A stretch of 64,000 nt of DNA from Treponema bryantii. GTDB lineage: Bacteria > Spirochaetota > Spirochaetia > Treponematales > Treponemataceae. Each line of letters begins with the position of its first letter. Within the stretch, counting starts at the first letter, position 1. The notes beneath the pieces are model-generated. The model did no database searches, was not told where the DNA came from, and was given only the letters and a program-made list of their open reading frames with translations. A program made the translations under genes and the position numbers. This document shows positions 42,793 to 50,835 of the stretch, piece after piece. The DNA lies in assembly GCF_036492245.1 (NCBI RefSeq), contig NZ_AP025286.1:806001-870000 (forward strand). The letters run 5' to 3'.

Positions 42793-42918
42793 TTATTTTT
42801 AAGTGACAGGATGAAATAGTAAACACAATTGGCTATAACAATGCAAAGGAAATAACTGTACTTGTTCAGCCCTGTTTATTTATTTTTAAGTGACATATAA
42901 AAATTTGTAGGATATAAT
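42793..42918 (+). promoter_or_regulatory. Promoter with duplicated 16-bp upstream site
   Basis: TTATTTTTAAGTGACA occurs twice (42793-42808 and 42880-42895), 87 bp apart. The second copy provides a -35 GTGACA (42890-42895) at 17-bp spacing from a TATAAT -10 (42913-42918). The first has no -10 after it. The rest of the 225-bp gap (42724-42948) is AT-rich without other visible features. Confidence 0.55.
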
Positions 42919-42948
42919 TAACTATTATAATATAGGGGTTGAGTTCCA

Positions 42949-44838
42949 ATGAAAAAACTACTGTCTTTGGCATTACTGGCAGCAATAAATATCTGCTCAC
43001 TTACCGCACTTGATTTTGTATTCAAACTTGAACCTGTCGTTATTTTTCCAAAAGAAGAGTATATGTCTTTTGCTCCAGGAGCTGTTGTTTCTGGTGGAAT
43101 AGATTTGTTTAATCTTTTGACAATTGGTGGAGAAGGCGGTTACCTTTATGAAAAGCCTTCTGGAGATAACCAGGCAATAAATGTTGCTTTTGGTGGTGCA
43201 AATCTCGGACTTTACTACTATCCTATTTCACGTCTTTACATCGGTGCTGGTGGTGCATTTGGTGCAACTACTTATATTTCTCAGCTGAAGAAAGATGGTG
43301 ATTCTAATTCGAAAACTTCTTTCTCTGATATTTACTGGCGTGCCTTTGGTGAACTTGGTTTTCGTGTGAATTCTAAATTTACCGTAAGTGCCTTTGGTGG
43401 TTATGCAAGTTTTTGTGCAGATGCCGGAGAAGAAAGTTTTCTTTCTGGACCGTATGGCGGACTCTCGCTTAGATTCAGCGGAAGTGTAGGTAATAATACA
43501 CGCAGTTCTGCTTTGTCTGTTCGGGTTGTTCAGGATAGTGTCGTTTATCCTGTTTATTCTGCTGTTTATGGAACAGAGCCTTTTGGTACTATATATCTAC
43601 GCAATGATGATGGTGCAGAACTCAGAAATGTAAATGTTTATTTTCGTATAAACAGATATACAGCTGGAACTAAACTTTGTGGTTCTGCTTCCAGAATCAA
43701 CCGCCATTCAACTATGACTTTCCCGCTTTGTGCAGATTTTTCTGATGAAATCCTGAAATACACAGAAAACGGAAAAATCAGTGGTGAAGTTGTAATAGAA
43801 TATGAGTTCCTCGGAAAAAGAATGACTGCCGTTGAGTCAGTTGTTATTTCGGTAAATAACAGAAATGCCTTTAACTGGAGTGATTATGCAGGACTTGCTG
43901 CCTTTATTTCTCCAGATTCCCAGGAAATTGCAACCTTTGCAAAAGATGTTGCAGGAATTACCCGTAACAATCTTTACACTGGTATGAATGCAACTCTTCA
44001 GTATGCAGTAGGAATGGTAGAAGGGCTTCGTCTTATCGGAATGAATTATTCTGCAGATACAACATCTCCATATAACGAATATCATCTTTCGGATAAACTT
44101 GATTCAATTCAGTATCCTCTGCAGACAATGCAGTATCTTTCTGGTGATTATGATGAGCTTGGAATTCTTCTTTGTTCCTGCCTGCAGACTGTAAATGTTC
44201 CGACTGGCTTTATGCCTTTAGATGATGATTTCCTTGTTCTCGTTCGACTTGGAATTTCTCCGGCTCAGGTTTTAAGTAATTTCGCCACAACAGATGGACT
44301 TTTGATAGATGAAGAATCTGAATCCGTTTATCTTGCTCTTTCAATGGCTGCTTTGAGCAAAGGTTTTACTGCAAGTTTCAAGGCTGGTTCAGAAGCTGTT
44401 GCAAAATGTCTTACAAGCGAAGATGTTTACTATGAGTTTATTGATACAACTGATGCCTGGACACTTTATAAGCCGGTTGCTTACAGCAATAACTCAAATG
44501 TTACACTTCCAAAACAGGATGCACTGGTAAAGAATATAAAGGCTGCAATTCAGAGTTATATTGATTCTGATATTGAAGCAGTAATCAAACGTGAACGTGC
44601 AGCTGGTAATACAAACAAACTTGGCATTGCACTTGTTCGTGCCGGCCGATATTCAGAGGCAAAACGTGAATTCCAGAAGCTTTCAACAGTTTCTGCAATG
44701 AACAATACTGCAAACATCCTCATGATAGAAAAGAATTATGCCGCTGCTGCAGCTCAATATAGACGAGTTCTTGAAAAAGACCCTTCAAATAAAGTTGCCC
44801 AGAAAGGTCTTGAAAATGCAAATTCAAAAGTTGAGTAA
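42949..44838 (+). CDS. Outer-membrane barrel protein with degenerate transglutaminase domain and TPR tail
   Basis: This is a 629-residue exported protein: signal peptide (residues 1-20), an N-terminal beta-barrel of about 170 residues (alternating Gly/aromatic strands, e.g. NLGLYYYPISRLYIGAGGAFG), a beta-sandwich, and a region paralogous to the transglutaminase-like domain of the next gene. Here the catalytic Cys is replaced (SGDYDELGILLCSCLQ) and the His is absent (LDDDFLVLVRLG), so it is probably inactive. The C-terminal 60 residues form TPR-like repeats. It may scaffold the next protein at the cell surface. The start follows AGGGG. Confidence 0.75.
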   Translation: MKKLLSLALLAAINICSLTALDFVFKLEPVVIFPKEEYMSFAPGAVVSGGIDLFNLLTIGGEGGYLYEKPSGDNQAINVAFGGANLGLYYYPISRLYIGAGGAFGATTYISQLKKDGDSNSKTSFSDIYWRAFGELGFRVNSKFTVSAFGGYASFCADAGEESFLSGPYGGLSLRFSGSVGNNTRSSALSVRVVQDSVVYPVYSAVYGTEPFGTIYLRNDDGAELRNVNVYFRINRYTAGTKLCGSASRINRHSTMTFPLCADFSDEILKYTENGKISGEVVIEYEFLGKRMTAVESVVISVNNRNAFNWSDYAGLAAFISPDSQEIATFAKDVAGITRNNLYTGMNATLQYAVGMVEGLRLIGMNYSADTTSPYNEYHLSDKLDSIQYPLQTMQYLSGDYDELGILLCSCLQTVNVPTGFMPLDDDFLVLVRLGISPAQVLSNFATTDGLLIDEESESVYLALSMAALSKGFTASFKAGSEAVAKCLTSEDVYYEFIDTTDAWTLYKPVAYSNNSNVTLPKQDALVKNIKAAIQSYIDSDIEAVIKRERAAGNTNKLGIALVRAGRYSEAKREFQKLSTVSAMNNTANILMIEKNYAAAAAQYRRVLEKDPSNKVAQKGLENANSKVE

Positions 44839-44861
44839 GTAATAGGAAAGGAAGAGAAGAG

Positions 44862-46460
44862 TTGAAACAGTTAAGAATAAAAAAGACAGCAATTATACTT
44901 TCCTTTATTACCTTACTTACAGCTGGGGCTTCGGCATTAGACCTGTCTTTGCATTTATATCCGGTCTATGAAGCTCCTCTGAATAATTTTATGAATAAGG
45001 CAGGTGGCTTTGGAGGAAATGTCGGAATTGATATTGCTCCGGTCAGTTTGAGAGGCCGCGATAAAATCTTTATATCTGGTGAGTTTACTTATTCAGTATA
45101 TCCTATAGAAGGTTTAGGAATTCAGTCGCTTTTTGATGGGGCTCTTGGTCTTGGATATAACTTCCGTATAAATGATAGATTTGCCGTTTTTCCGGAATTT
45201 TATGCCGGACTTTGGAGTTTTAATACATCTGATTCTGCAAACATACAATCTGCCAGCGGACTGGTTTTCGGCGGTAGAGTAGGCGGTGAGTTTTATCTTG
45301 GACCTGCTTTTTCACTTTCTGCCTTTGGTGGCTTTAAGACTTACTATACCAGACCAAGTCCTTTTATGAATAATTTCGAGCTTGGTATTGGAATGAGATA
45401 TAGTCTTTCACGTGGACTTTTCAGTTCTAATAAGATTTCAATGGAAGAAAATGAGGTTGAGCCGCTGTTCCCTGTATTCTTCTCGCATTATTCTGATAAT
45501 CCTTTTGGTCATTTTACTTTTGTTAATAATGAAGAAAATGATATTTATGATGTAGAAGTTTCAATTCTCGTTGATTCCTTTATGACTACTCCATATACAA
45601 TTTATCAGGCTCCACAGGTAGGGCGCGGAGACTCTTTTGAAGTTTCTGCCTGTGCGCTTTTTAATGAAAATATTCTCGAACTTATACAGCCAAAGTCTTC
45701 TGATCTGGAAGTTACTGTAACTTATTATTCAATCGGAAAAAAACAGACATCTACCTATAACATTCCAGTTACTGCTTTAAGCCGTAATTCAATGACCTGG
45801 GAAGATGATCGCCGTGCAGCAGCCTTTGTTTCTGGACGAGACGCTACTGCGCAGAGATTTGCACGTCTTGTAAAAACTGCTGTAAGAAATAATCTCCGTA
45901 AGGATATTCCGGAGAATGTTCAGTACGCTGCTGCAATTTTTGGTGCTCTTAAGGCCTTTGGTATTAACTATGTAGTAGATCCTTCGAGTGCGTTTACAGA
46001 TAATGTTGGTACTGCGGCTGTAGATTTCCTTCAGTTCCCGTATCAGACACTTTTATACCATGGTGGTGACTGTGATGACCTTACAATTTTGAACTGTTCG
46101 TTACTCGAAGCTCTTGGTATTGAAACTGCATTTATAACAGTTCCGGGCCATATCTATATGGCATTTGATTCGGGACTTTCTGCAGATAAAATTGGTTCTG
46201 TTCGAAAAGGATATTATATAGCCGCGGAAGGAAAACTCTGGGTTCCTGTAGAAATTACACTTTCACAGGATACTTTCAGTCTTGCCTGGTCATATGGGGC
46301 CCGTGAATGGAGAAAAGCCGGTGAAAATGCTGCTCTCATTCCGTTAAAGAATGCCTGGTCGCTTTATCTGCCAATCAGTGTTCCTGATTCTGATGTTAAT
46401 ATTGATATGCCGTCCCAGGATATTCTGATAAAACACTTTACTGAAGCCAGATATTATTAG
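44862..46460 (+). CDS. Outer-membrane barrel protein with intact transglutaminase-like domain
   Basis: This is the 532-residue paralogue of the preceding protein. It has a signal peptide (residues 1-24), a beta-barrel (about 25-190), a beta-sandwich and a transglutaminase-like domain (about 340-500). The Cys is in YHGGDCDDLTILNCSLL, the His in VPGHIYMAFD and the Glu in LWVPVEITL, a plausible Cys-His-acid triad. The start is TTG with AAAGGAAGAG upstream and the signal peptide beginning there. Two genes lie 23 bp apart and probably form an operon. The substrate is unknown. Confidence 0.75.
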   Translation: MKQLRIKKTAIILSFITLLTAGASALDLSLHLYPVYEAPLNNFMNKAGGFGGNVGIDIAPVSLRGRDKIFISGEFTYSVYPIEGLGIQSLFDGALGLGYNFRINDRFAVFPEFYAGLWSFNTSDSANIQSASGLVFGGRVGGEFYLGPAFSLSAFGGFKTYYTRPSPFMNNFELGIGMRYSLSRGLFSSNKISMEENEVEPLFPVFFSHYSDNPFGHFTFVNNEENDIYDVEVSILVDSFMTTPYTIYQAPQVGRGDSFEVSACALFNENILELIQPKSSDLEVTVTYYSIGKKQTSTYNIPVTALSRNSMTWEDDRRAAAFVSGRDATAQRFARLVKTAVRNNLRKDIPENVQYAAAIFGALKAFGINYVVDPSSAFTDNVGTAAVDFLQFPYQTLLYHGGDCDDLTILNCSLLEALGIETAFITVPGHIYMAFDSGLSADKIGSVRKGYYIAAEGKLWVPVEITLSQDTFSLAWSYGAREWRKAGENAALIPLKNAWSLYLPISVPDSDVNIDMPSQDILIKHFTEARYY

Positions 46461-46493
46461 TTCCTCTATTTCATAAAATCCTCTTTTAATGTA

Positions 46494-46527
46494 ATATTAA
46501 AACCGCATCTTTTGGAGGTTTTAATAT
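46494..46527 (+). promoter_or_regulatory. Hairpin across the ribosome binding site of the S1 gene
   Basis: A perfect 11-bp inverted repeat ATATTAAAACC (46494-46504) / GGTTTTAATAT (46517-46527) has a 12-nt loop GCATCTTTTGGA. Its right arm holds the end of the GGAGG site (46514-46518) and the first two bases of the ATG. A TAAAAT at 46474-46479 could start a transcript containing both arms. Translational autoregulation of S1 is a plausible role. Confidence 0.5.
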
Positions 46528-47620
46528 GATGAATAGATTTAATATTGGTGACAGCTTTGAAACTACAGTTGTAGCTGTTACTGATTCCACAGTTTTTGTT
46601 GATTTGAGTGCAAAGTCTGAAGGCGTTATTGATGTTGCTGAGTTTAAGGATGAGGAAGGCAACGTAAGCGTAAAAGAAGGCGATAAAATAAAGGTTTTCT
46701 TTACCGGCGAAGTTCACGGTGAAATGCGTTTTACAACTAAAATCGGAGGAAGTTCTGCTGACGATACAATGATTGAAAATGCATTCAAGGGCGGTATTCC
46801 AGTAGAAGGTCATGTTGATGCAGAAATTAAAGGCGGTTTTGATGTAAAAATCGGTGGAAAACGTGCTTTCTGTCCATATTCTCAGATGGGCTTTAAAGAT
46901 AAAAAAGAGCCTGCTTTCTATGTTGGAAAAACTCTGAGCTTTATTATTACTGAATATAAAAATGATGGAAAAGATATTCTGGTTTCTAACCGCAAAATCG
47001 GTGAAAGCGAATATGCAAATAAGCTTGGTAAGCTTGCAACTCAGATTACAGAAGGCGCTGTGGTAGAAGCAACTGTAGAAAGTATTGAAAAGTTTGGAGC
47101 ATTTGTAAATATTCAGGGCTTCCGTGCACTTCTTCCAATCAGTGAGCTTTCTTTTGACCGTGTATCTGATGCTGGTGAAGTTGTTGAAGTAGGTCAGGAA
47201 CTTAAAGTAAAGGTTATTAAAACAGACTGGAAAAATGAGCGTGTAAGCGTAAGTCTTAAGGCTTTGATGTCTGATCCTTGGGAGGAGGCTGCAAGCAAGT
47301 TCCCTGTTGGAACAAAGGTAGACGGAAAAATCAGCAAGATTATGGATTTCGGTCTCTTTGTAAATCTTGATAAGGGAATAGACGGTCTTGTTCATGTAAG
47401 CGAACTTGAAGGACTTAGTGCAAATACAAATCTGAAAAAGGTTTATAAGCCTGGTCAGGAAATGAGTGTTGTTGTAACAAAGGTAGATGCTGCTAATAAG
47501 CGTATTTCTTTGACTACAGCTACTTCAAAAGAACAGGATGATACTGCTGCACAGTATATGAGCTCACAGGATGATGACGGCGAAACATATAATCCGTTTG
47601 CAGCTTTGTTAAAGAAATAA
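46526..47620 (+). CDS. rpsA: Ribosomal protein S1-like RNA-binding protein
   Basis: This is a 364-residue protein with four S1 (OB-fold) domains at residues about 8-72, 93-155, 173-240 and 263-335; the last two match the consensus best (VEATVESIEKFGAFVNIQGFRALLPISELS; VDGKISKIMDFGLFVNLDKGIDGLVHVSEL). S1 binds mRNA during initiation. The four-domain form is shorter than E. coli S1 (six). The gene symbol is tentative: an additional S1-domain protein may exist elsewhere. It is preceded by TTGGAGG in a hairpin. Confidence 0.85.
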   Translation: MMNRFNIGDSFETTVVAVTDSTVFVDLSAKSEGVIDVAEFKDEEGNVSVKEGDKIKVFFTGEVHGEMRFTTKIGGSSADDTMIENAFKGGIPVEGHVDAEIKGGFDVKIGGKRAFCPYSQMGFKDKKEPAFYVGKTLSFIITEYKNDGKDILVSNRKIGESEYANKLGKLATQITEGAVVEATVESIEKFGAFVNIQGFRALLPISELSFDRVSDAGEVVEVGQELKVKVIKTDWKNERVSVSLKALMSDPWEEAASKFPVGTKVDGKISKIMDFGLFVNLDKGIDGLVHVSELEGLSANTNLKKVYKPGQEMSVVVTKVDAANKRISLTTATSKEQDDTAAQYMSSQDDDGETYNPFAALLKK

Positions 47621-47625
47621 GTGTT

Positions 47626-48303
47626 ATGCCACTCGTGGATATAACTCCCGAAATATCCTATCTTCCCTCTGTTGAAAATCCTATCTCGAGCGATGTAGTT
47701 TTTATAAAACCTGCAGGCTCTGAGATTACCTGGATTTTCGACACGGGAACGACCTCTGAAGCAGCAGGTCTTATAAACTCTGTAGAAGGCAAAAAGAATA
47801 TCGTTATTTCGCACTTTCATCCGGACCACATTCTGAATCTTCTGAAAGTCAAATGTGATAATCTTTATGTTACAAAATACACAAAAAAATATACGAGGGC
47901 AGGAACTGTCGTTGATTCAGACCTTACTTTTCCGGACGGTATCAAAATCTATCAGTTTCCATCCAGTCACTCAAAGGGCTGTCTTGCAATGGAATACAAG
48001 GATTATGCTTTTCTAGGTGATGCAACTTACTGTAAGTTCCGCCTTAAAGCCCGCGAATATAACGTACAGCTGCTTGAACAGATGATTAAGCGCATGGAGC
48101 TTATTGAAGCGCCAAATTTCTGTCTGAGCCACGATAAATCTTTCATTCAGCCAAAAGAAAATGTTCTGAATATTTACAAAAAGATTCTTGCTCGCCGTAC
48201 CAGCGGAAATCCTGTAATCAATGTAAACGACTTTTTCAATGACGATGGTGGTGTCAAAGAAAGCGAAGATTCTCTTGGAAATAACGCAAAAGTAAAAATC
48301 TAA
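47626..48303 (+). CDS. MBL-fold metallo-hydrolase
   Basis: This is a 225-residue metallo-beta-lactamase-fold hydrolase. The zinc motif is VISHFHPDHILNL (HxHxDH, residues about 65-70), the next His is in FPSSHSKGCLAME and Asp in YAFLGDATYC, and the last His in LSHDKSF. It starts 5 nt after the S1 gene, so they are likely co-transcribed. The substrate is unknown. A strong terminator follows. Confidence 0.85.
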   Translation: MPLVDITPEISYLPSVENPISSDVVFIKPAGSEITWIFDTGTTSEAAGLINSVEGKKNIVISHFHPDHILNLLKVKCDNLYVTKYTKKYTRAGTVVDSDLTFPDGIKIYQFPSSHSKGCLAMEYKDYAFLGDATYCKFRLKAREYNVQLLEQMIKRMELIEAPNFCLSHDKSFIQPKENVLNIYKKILARRTSGNPVINVNDFFNDDGGVKESEDSLGNNAKVKI

Positions 48304-48308
48304 CCACG

Positions 48309-48348
48309 AAAAAAGACAGGAGGGGAAGGCTTTCCTCCTGTCTTTTTT
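48309..48348 (+). terminator. Bidirectional intrinsic terminator
   Basis: A 9-bp stem GACAGGAGG (48315-48323) / CCTCCTGTC (48334-48342) is flanked by A6 and T6. It ends the S1-MBL unit before rlmE. Confidence 0.9.
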
Positions 48349-48384
48349 ATCTAAATATCCATTTTTTTATACCGATAAATAACT

Positions 48385-48981
48385 ATGGCAAAAAATTCAT
48401 ACGAAAAACCAGATTACTGGTCTCAGAAAGCTTTCTCAGAAGGATATCCTGCTCGTTCAGTTTATAAACTTAAGGAAATTGACGAGAAATTCGGAATGAT
48501 TAAGAAAAATTATACTGTTCTTGATTTGGGATCTGCACCGGGAAGCTGGACTACTTTCTTACTTCGTCAGCTGGATGGTTCTGGTAAGGTTGTATCATGT
48601 GATTTGAATCCTCTGGCAAAAACTGTAAAAGGCGATAATCTTGTTTTTATTCAGGGCGATCTTAATGCTCCGGAAATCCGTAATCAGATAAAGAGTGAAG
48701 GTCCTTATGACCTCGTTGTTTGTGATGCAGCTCCAAAAACTACCGGGAATAGAACTGTAGATACTGCCCGTAGCGAACAGCTCGTTGAAATGGCTATCTG
48801 GTATGCTCAGACTATGCTTAAACCTGGAGCTAATTTTTGTGTAAAGATTTTTCAGAATGGAGATCAGCAGAGGCTTTTAAAGCTTATGCGAGAAACTTTT
48901 ACTTCTGCCAAAGGTTTTAAACCTGAAGCCTGTCGTGCAGAATCGTTTGAAACTTATCTGGTGGGGATTTGCAAGAAATGA
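48385..48981 (+). CDS. rlmE: 23S rRNA (uridine-2552) 2'-O-methyltransferase RlmE
   Basis: This SAM-dependent enzyme methylates U2552 of the ribosomal A loop (also called FtsJ/RrmJ). SAM-binding is LDLGSAPGSWTTFLL (residues about 49-63). The catalytic K-D-K-E tetrad is suggested by Lys in RSVYKLKEID, Asp in LVVCDAAPKTTG, Lys in NFCVKIFQNGD and Glu in CRAESFETYLVG. The 198 residues match the family. No Shine-Dalgarno is seen. Confidence 0.95.
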   Translation: MAKNSYEKPDYWSQKAFSEGYPARSVYKLKEIDEKFGMIKKNYTVLDLGSAPGSWTTFLLRQLDGSGKVVSCDLNPLAKTVKGDNLVFIQGDLNAPEIRNQIKSEGPYDLVVCDAAPKTTGNRTVDTARSEQLVEMAIWYAQTMLKPGANFCVKIFQNGDQQRLLKLMRETFTSAKGFKPEACRAESFETYLVGICKK

Positions 48982-49115
48982 GTGAAAAGATTGGAGAAAA
49001 GTCGTTCCTTAAAAAGTGTGAAGCGACAATTGAGGCCGAACGAATATCTGAAAAAAAATGCTTTATTTCTGAAAAAAGGCATTGTATAATTAAGAAATTG
49101 GTAAAAAGTATAGTT

Positions 49116-50150
49116 ATGAGTTTTAAATCTAATTCTATACAAGTCGTTTGTCTCTCTGTTCTCGGTTTTTGTGCTGGGGTGTTTTTAACTTGTGTTTTGA
49201 TTACAGCACGCCGTCCTGATTCACGCCATGGTGTCGGTGGTCTTGAAACTACTGCCGAACCGGAATATGAGGAAAATCTTTCTTCACTTCTTGCATCTGT
49301 AGAAAAAGATGTAAAATCAGCAGATATTATTGATGCTGATTCAAATATTGCTGCTGAAGAGCTTCTTGCAGAGGAAGGTCTGGCAGAAAAATCCTTTGAT
49401 TCTGATTCTTCTATTATTACATATCAGACTTATCGCGTAAAATCAGGTGATATGATTGGTTTTATTGCTGATGCTTTTGATGTAACTCAGGATACAATTA
49501 TCAGTGTAAATAATATCAAGCAGAGTCGTCTTATTCAGCCTGGTCAGTATCTTAAGATTCCTTCAATGCCTGGAATCATTTATACGGTAAAGAAAAACGG
49601 TGAGACTCCACAGACTATTGCAGATAAATACAAGGTTAATGCAGAAAAATGTGCAAATGCAAATTATGTAAGTCTGGATACTGAGCTGAAGGCAGGAACA
49701 TCACTTTTTATTCCAGATGCTGAGCTGGACTGGGCAACACGTCAGGAAATCAATGGAGATCTCTTCAAAAAGCCTCTTCATGCGCGTTACTGGCTTTCTT
49801 CTAATTATGGCTGGCGTAATTCTCCATTTAATGCAGGTGCTCGTACCTTCCACGGTGGTATTGATATGGCTGTAAGTAGTGGAACTCCAATTTATGCAGC
49901 TTTGGACGGAACTGTTTCTGCAGTCGGCTATAATGCAACTTATGGTAACTATGTAATTATTACTCACCATTCAGGATATAAAACCCTTTACGGCCATATG
50001 AAGTCTACTGCGTGCCGTAAAGGTAATTTCGTTTATACAAACACTGTAATCGGTTATGTAGGATCAACTGGTATGAGTACCGGTCCACACCTCCACTTTA
50101 CAGTTTATAAGAACGGTAAGACAATAAATCCGATGACGGTGCTTAATTAG
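49116..50150 (+). CDS. LysM-M23 cell-wall peptidase
   Basis: This is a membrane-anchored peptidoglycan hydrolase. A short cytoplasmic tail and a membrane segment (residues about 9-29) are followed by a linker, two LysM domains (YRVKSGDMIGFIADAFDV...; YTVKKNGETPQTIADKYKV...) and a C-terminal M23 domain with FHGGIDMAV (zinc His and Asp) and GPHLHFTV (HxH). All metal ligands are present. The start at 49116 is chosen as TATAAT lies at 49085-49090; an alternative at 48978 overlaps the rlmE stop (ATGA) and would add 46 residues of cytoplasmic tail. Confidence 0.88.
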   Translation: MSFKSNSIQVVCLSVLGFCAGVFLTCVLITARRPDSRHGVGGLETTAEPEYEENLSSLLASVEKDVKSADIIDADSNIAAEELLAEEGLAEKSFDSDSSIITYQTYRVKSGDMIGFIADAFDVTQDTIISVNNIKQSRLIQPGQYLKIPSMPGIIYTVKKNGETPQTIADKYKVNAEKCANANYVSLDTELKAGTSLFIPDAELDWATRQEINGDLFKKPLHARYWLSSNYGWRNSPFNAGARTFHGGIDMAVSSGTPIYAALDGTVSAVGYNATYGNYVIITHHSGYKTLYGHMKSTACRKGNFVYTNTVIGYVGSTGMSTGPHLHFTVYKNGKTINPMTVLN

Positions 50151-50707
50151 TTTCTTACCAGTTTCTTCTGCATCATATATTCATCGAGCAGAGTTCCGTC
50201 TTTCAGGCAGATTGCTGAAGGACGGCGACCGATGATTTTGAATCCCATCTTTTCGTAAAGAGCTCTGGCTCTTGTATTGCCTTCAACAAAATCAAGCTCA
50301 AGAATTTGAACATATGGCTTATTCAACGCAAGTTTTTCCATTTCTTCGAACATGCGGGTGCCAATTCCGAGGTTCCAGTATTCCTTGCACAGTGCAATTG
50401 CAACGCCTGCGCGGTGTCTGAGTTTTAATTGAGAGCTGAACTGAATGCCACAGTTTCCTGCAACTTTTCCGTCAACAATGCAGATCAGCATAGCTTCATC
50501 TTCAGATGCATTCTTACGCTCAAAAAGGGCTTTTTCTGCTTCATAAGTATACTTATCGCATTCTTCAGGATAACGCAAAATAAACTCGGTTTCGCCGGCA
50601 GAAATTTTAAGATATTCAATTACTCCATTGATATCTTCTTCACGTGGGGAAAGAATGGTAGCAGTGCGGCCGTCTTTCAGTTTAAAGTCAAAAGGTTTAA
50701 TAGTCAT
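50147..50707 (-). CDS. GNAT family N-acetyltransferase
   Basis: This is a 186-residue acetyltransferase. The acetyl-CoA motif is RAGVAIALCKEYWNLGIGTRMFEEMEKLA (residues about 94-122), followed by LELDFVEGNTRARALYEKMGFKIIGR. The N-terminus has the DGRTATILSPREEDINGVIEYL of a group related to the RimJ/L family. It is convergent with the M23 gene and overlaps its stop by 4 bp. The acceptor is unknown. Confidence 0.9.
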   Translation of the reverse strand: MTIKPFDFKLKDGRTATILSPREEDINGVIEYLKISAGETEFILRYPEECDKYTYEAEKALFERKNASEDEAMLICIVDGKVAGNCGIQFSSQLKLRHRAGVAIALCKEYWNLGIGTRMFEEMEKLALNKPYVQILELDFVEGNTRARALYEKMGFKIIGRRPSAICLKDGTLLDEYMMQKKLVRN

Positions 50708-50835
50708 AGTTGTACCTCACATAATTAAAATTTCTGCCAGATCATACGACCGGCGTTATTATATTTTGACATCTTAAATATATTTAAAGATTTGTGCAAC
50801 TTCCACATATCTGTAAAATTCGCTATAATCTCGCT

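Noticed and set aside
42949-44838. Active transglutaminase in the first barrel protein
   Set aside because: The positions equal to the catalytic Cys and His of the paralogue are Tyr and Asp here, so activity is unlikely.
46466-47395. A 309-residue open frame on the minus strand opposite the S1 gene
   Set aside because: It is antisense to the S1 domains, rich in Phe/Asn/Cys, with no family resemblance.
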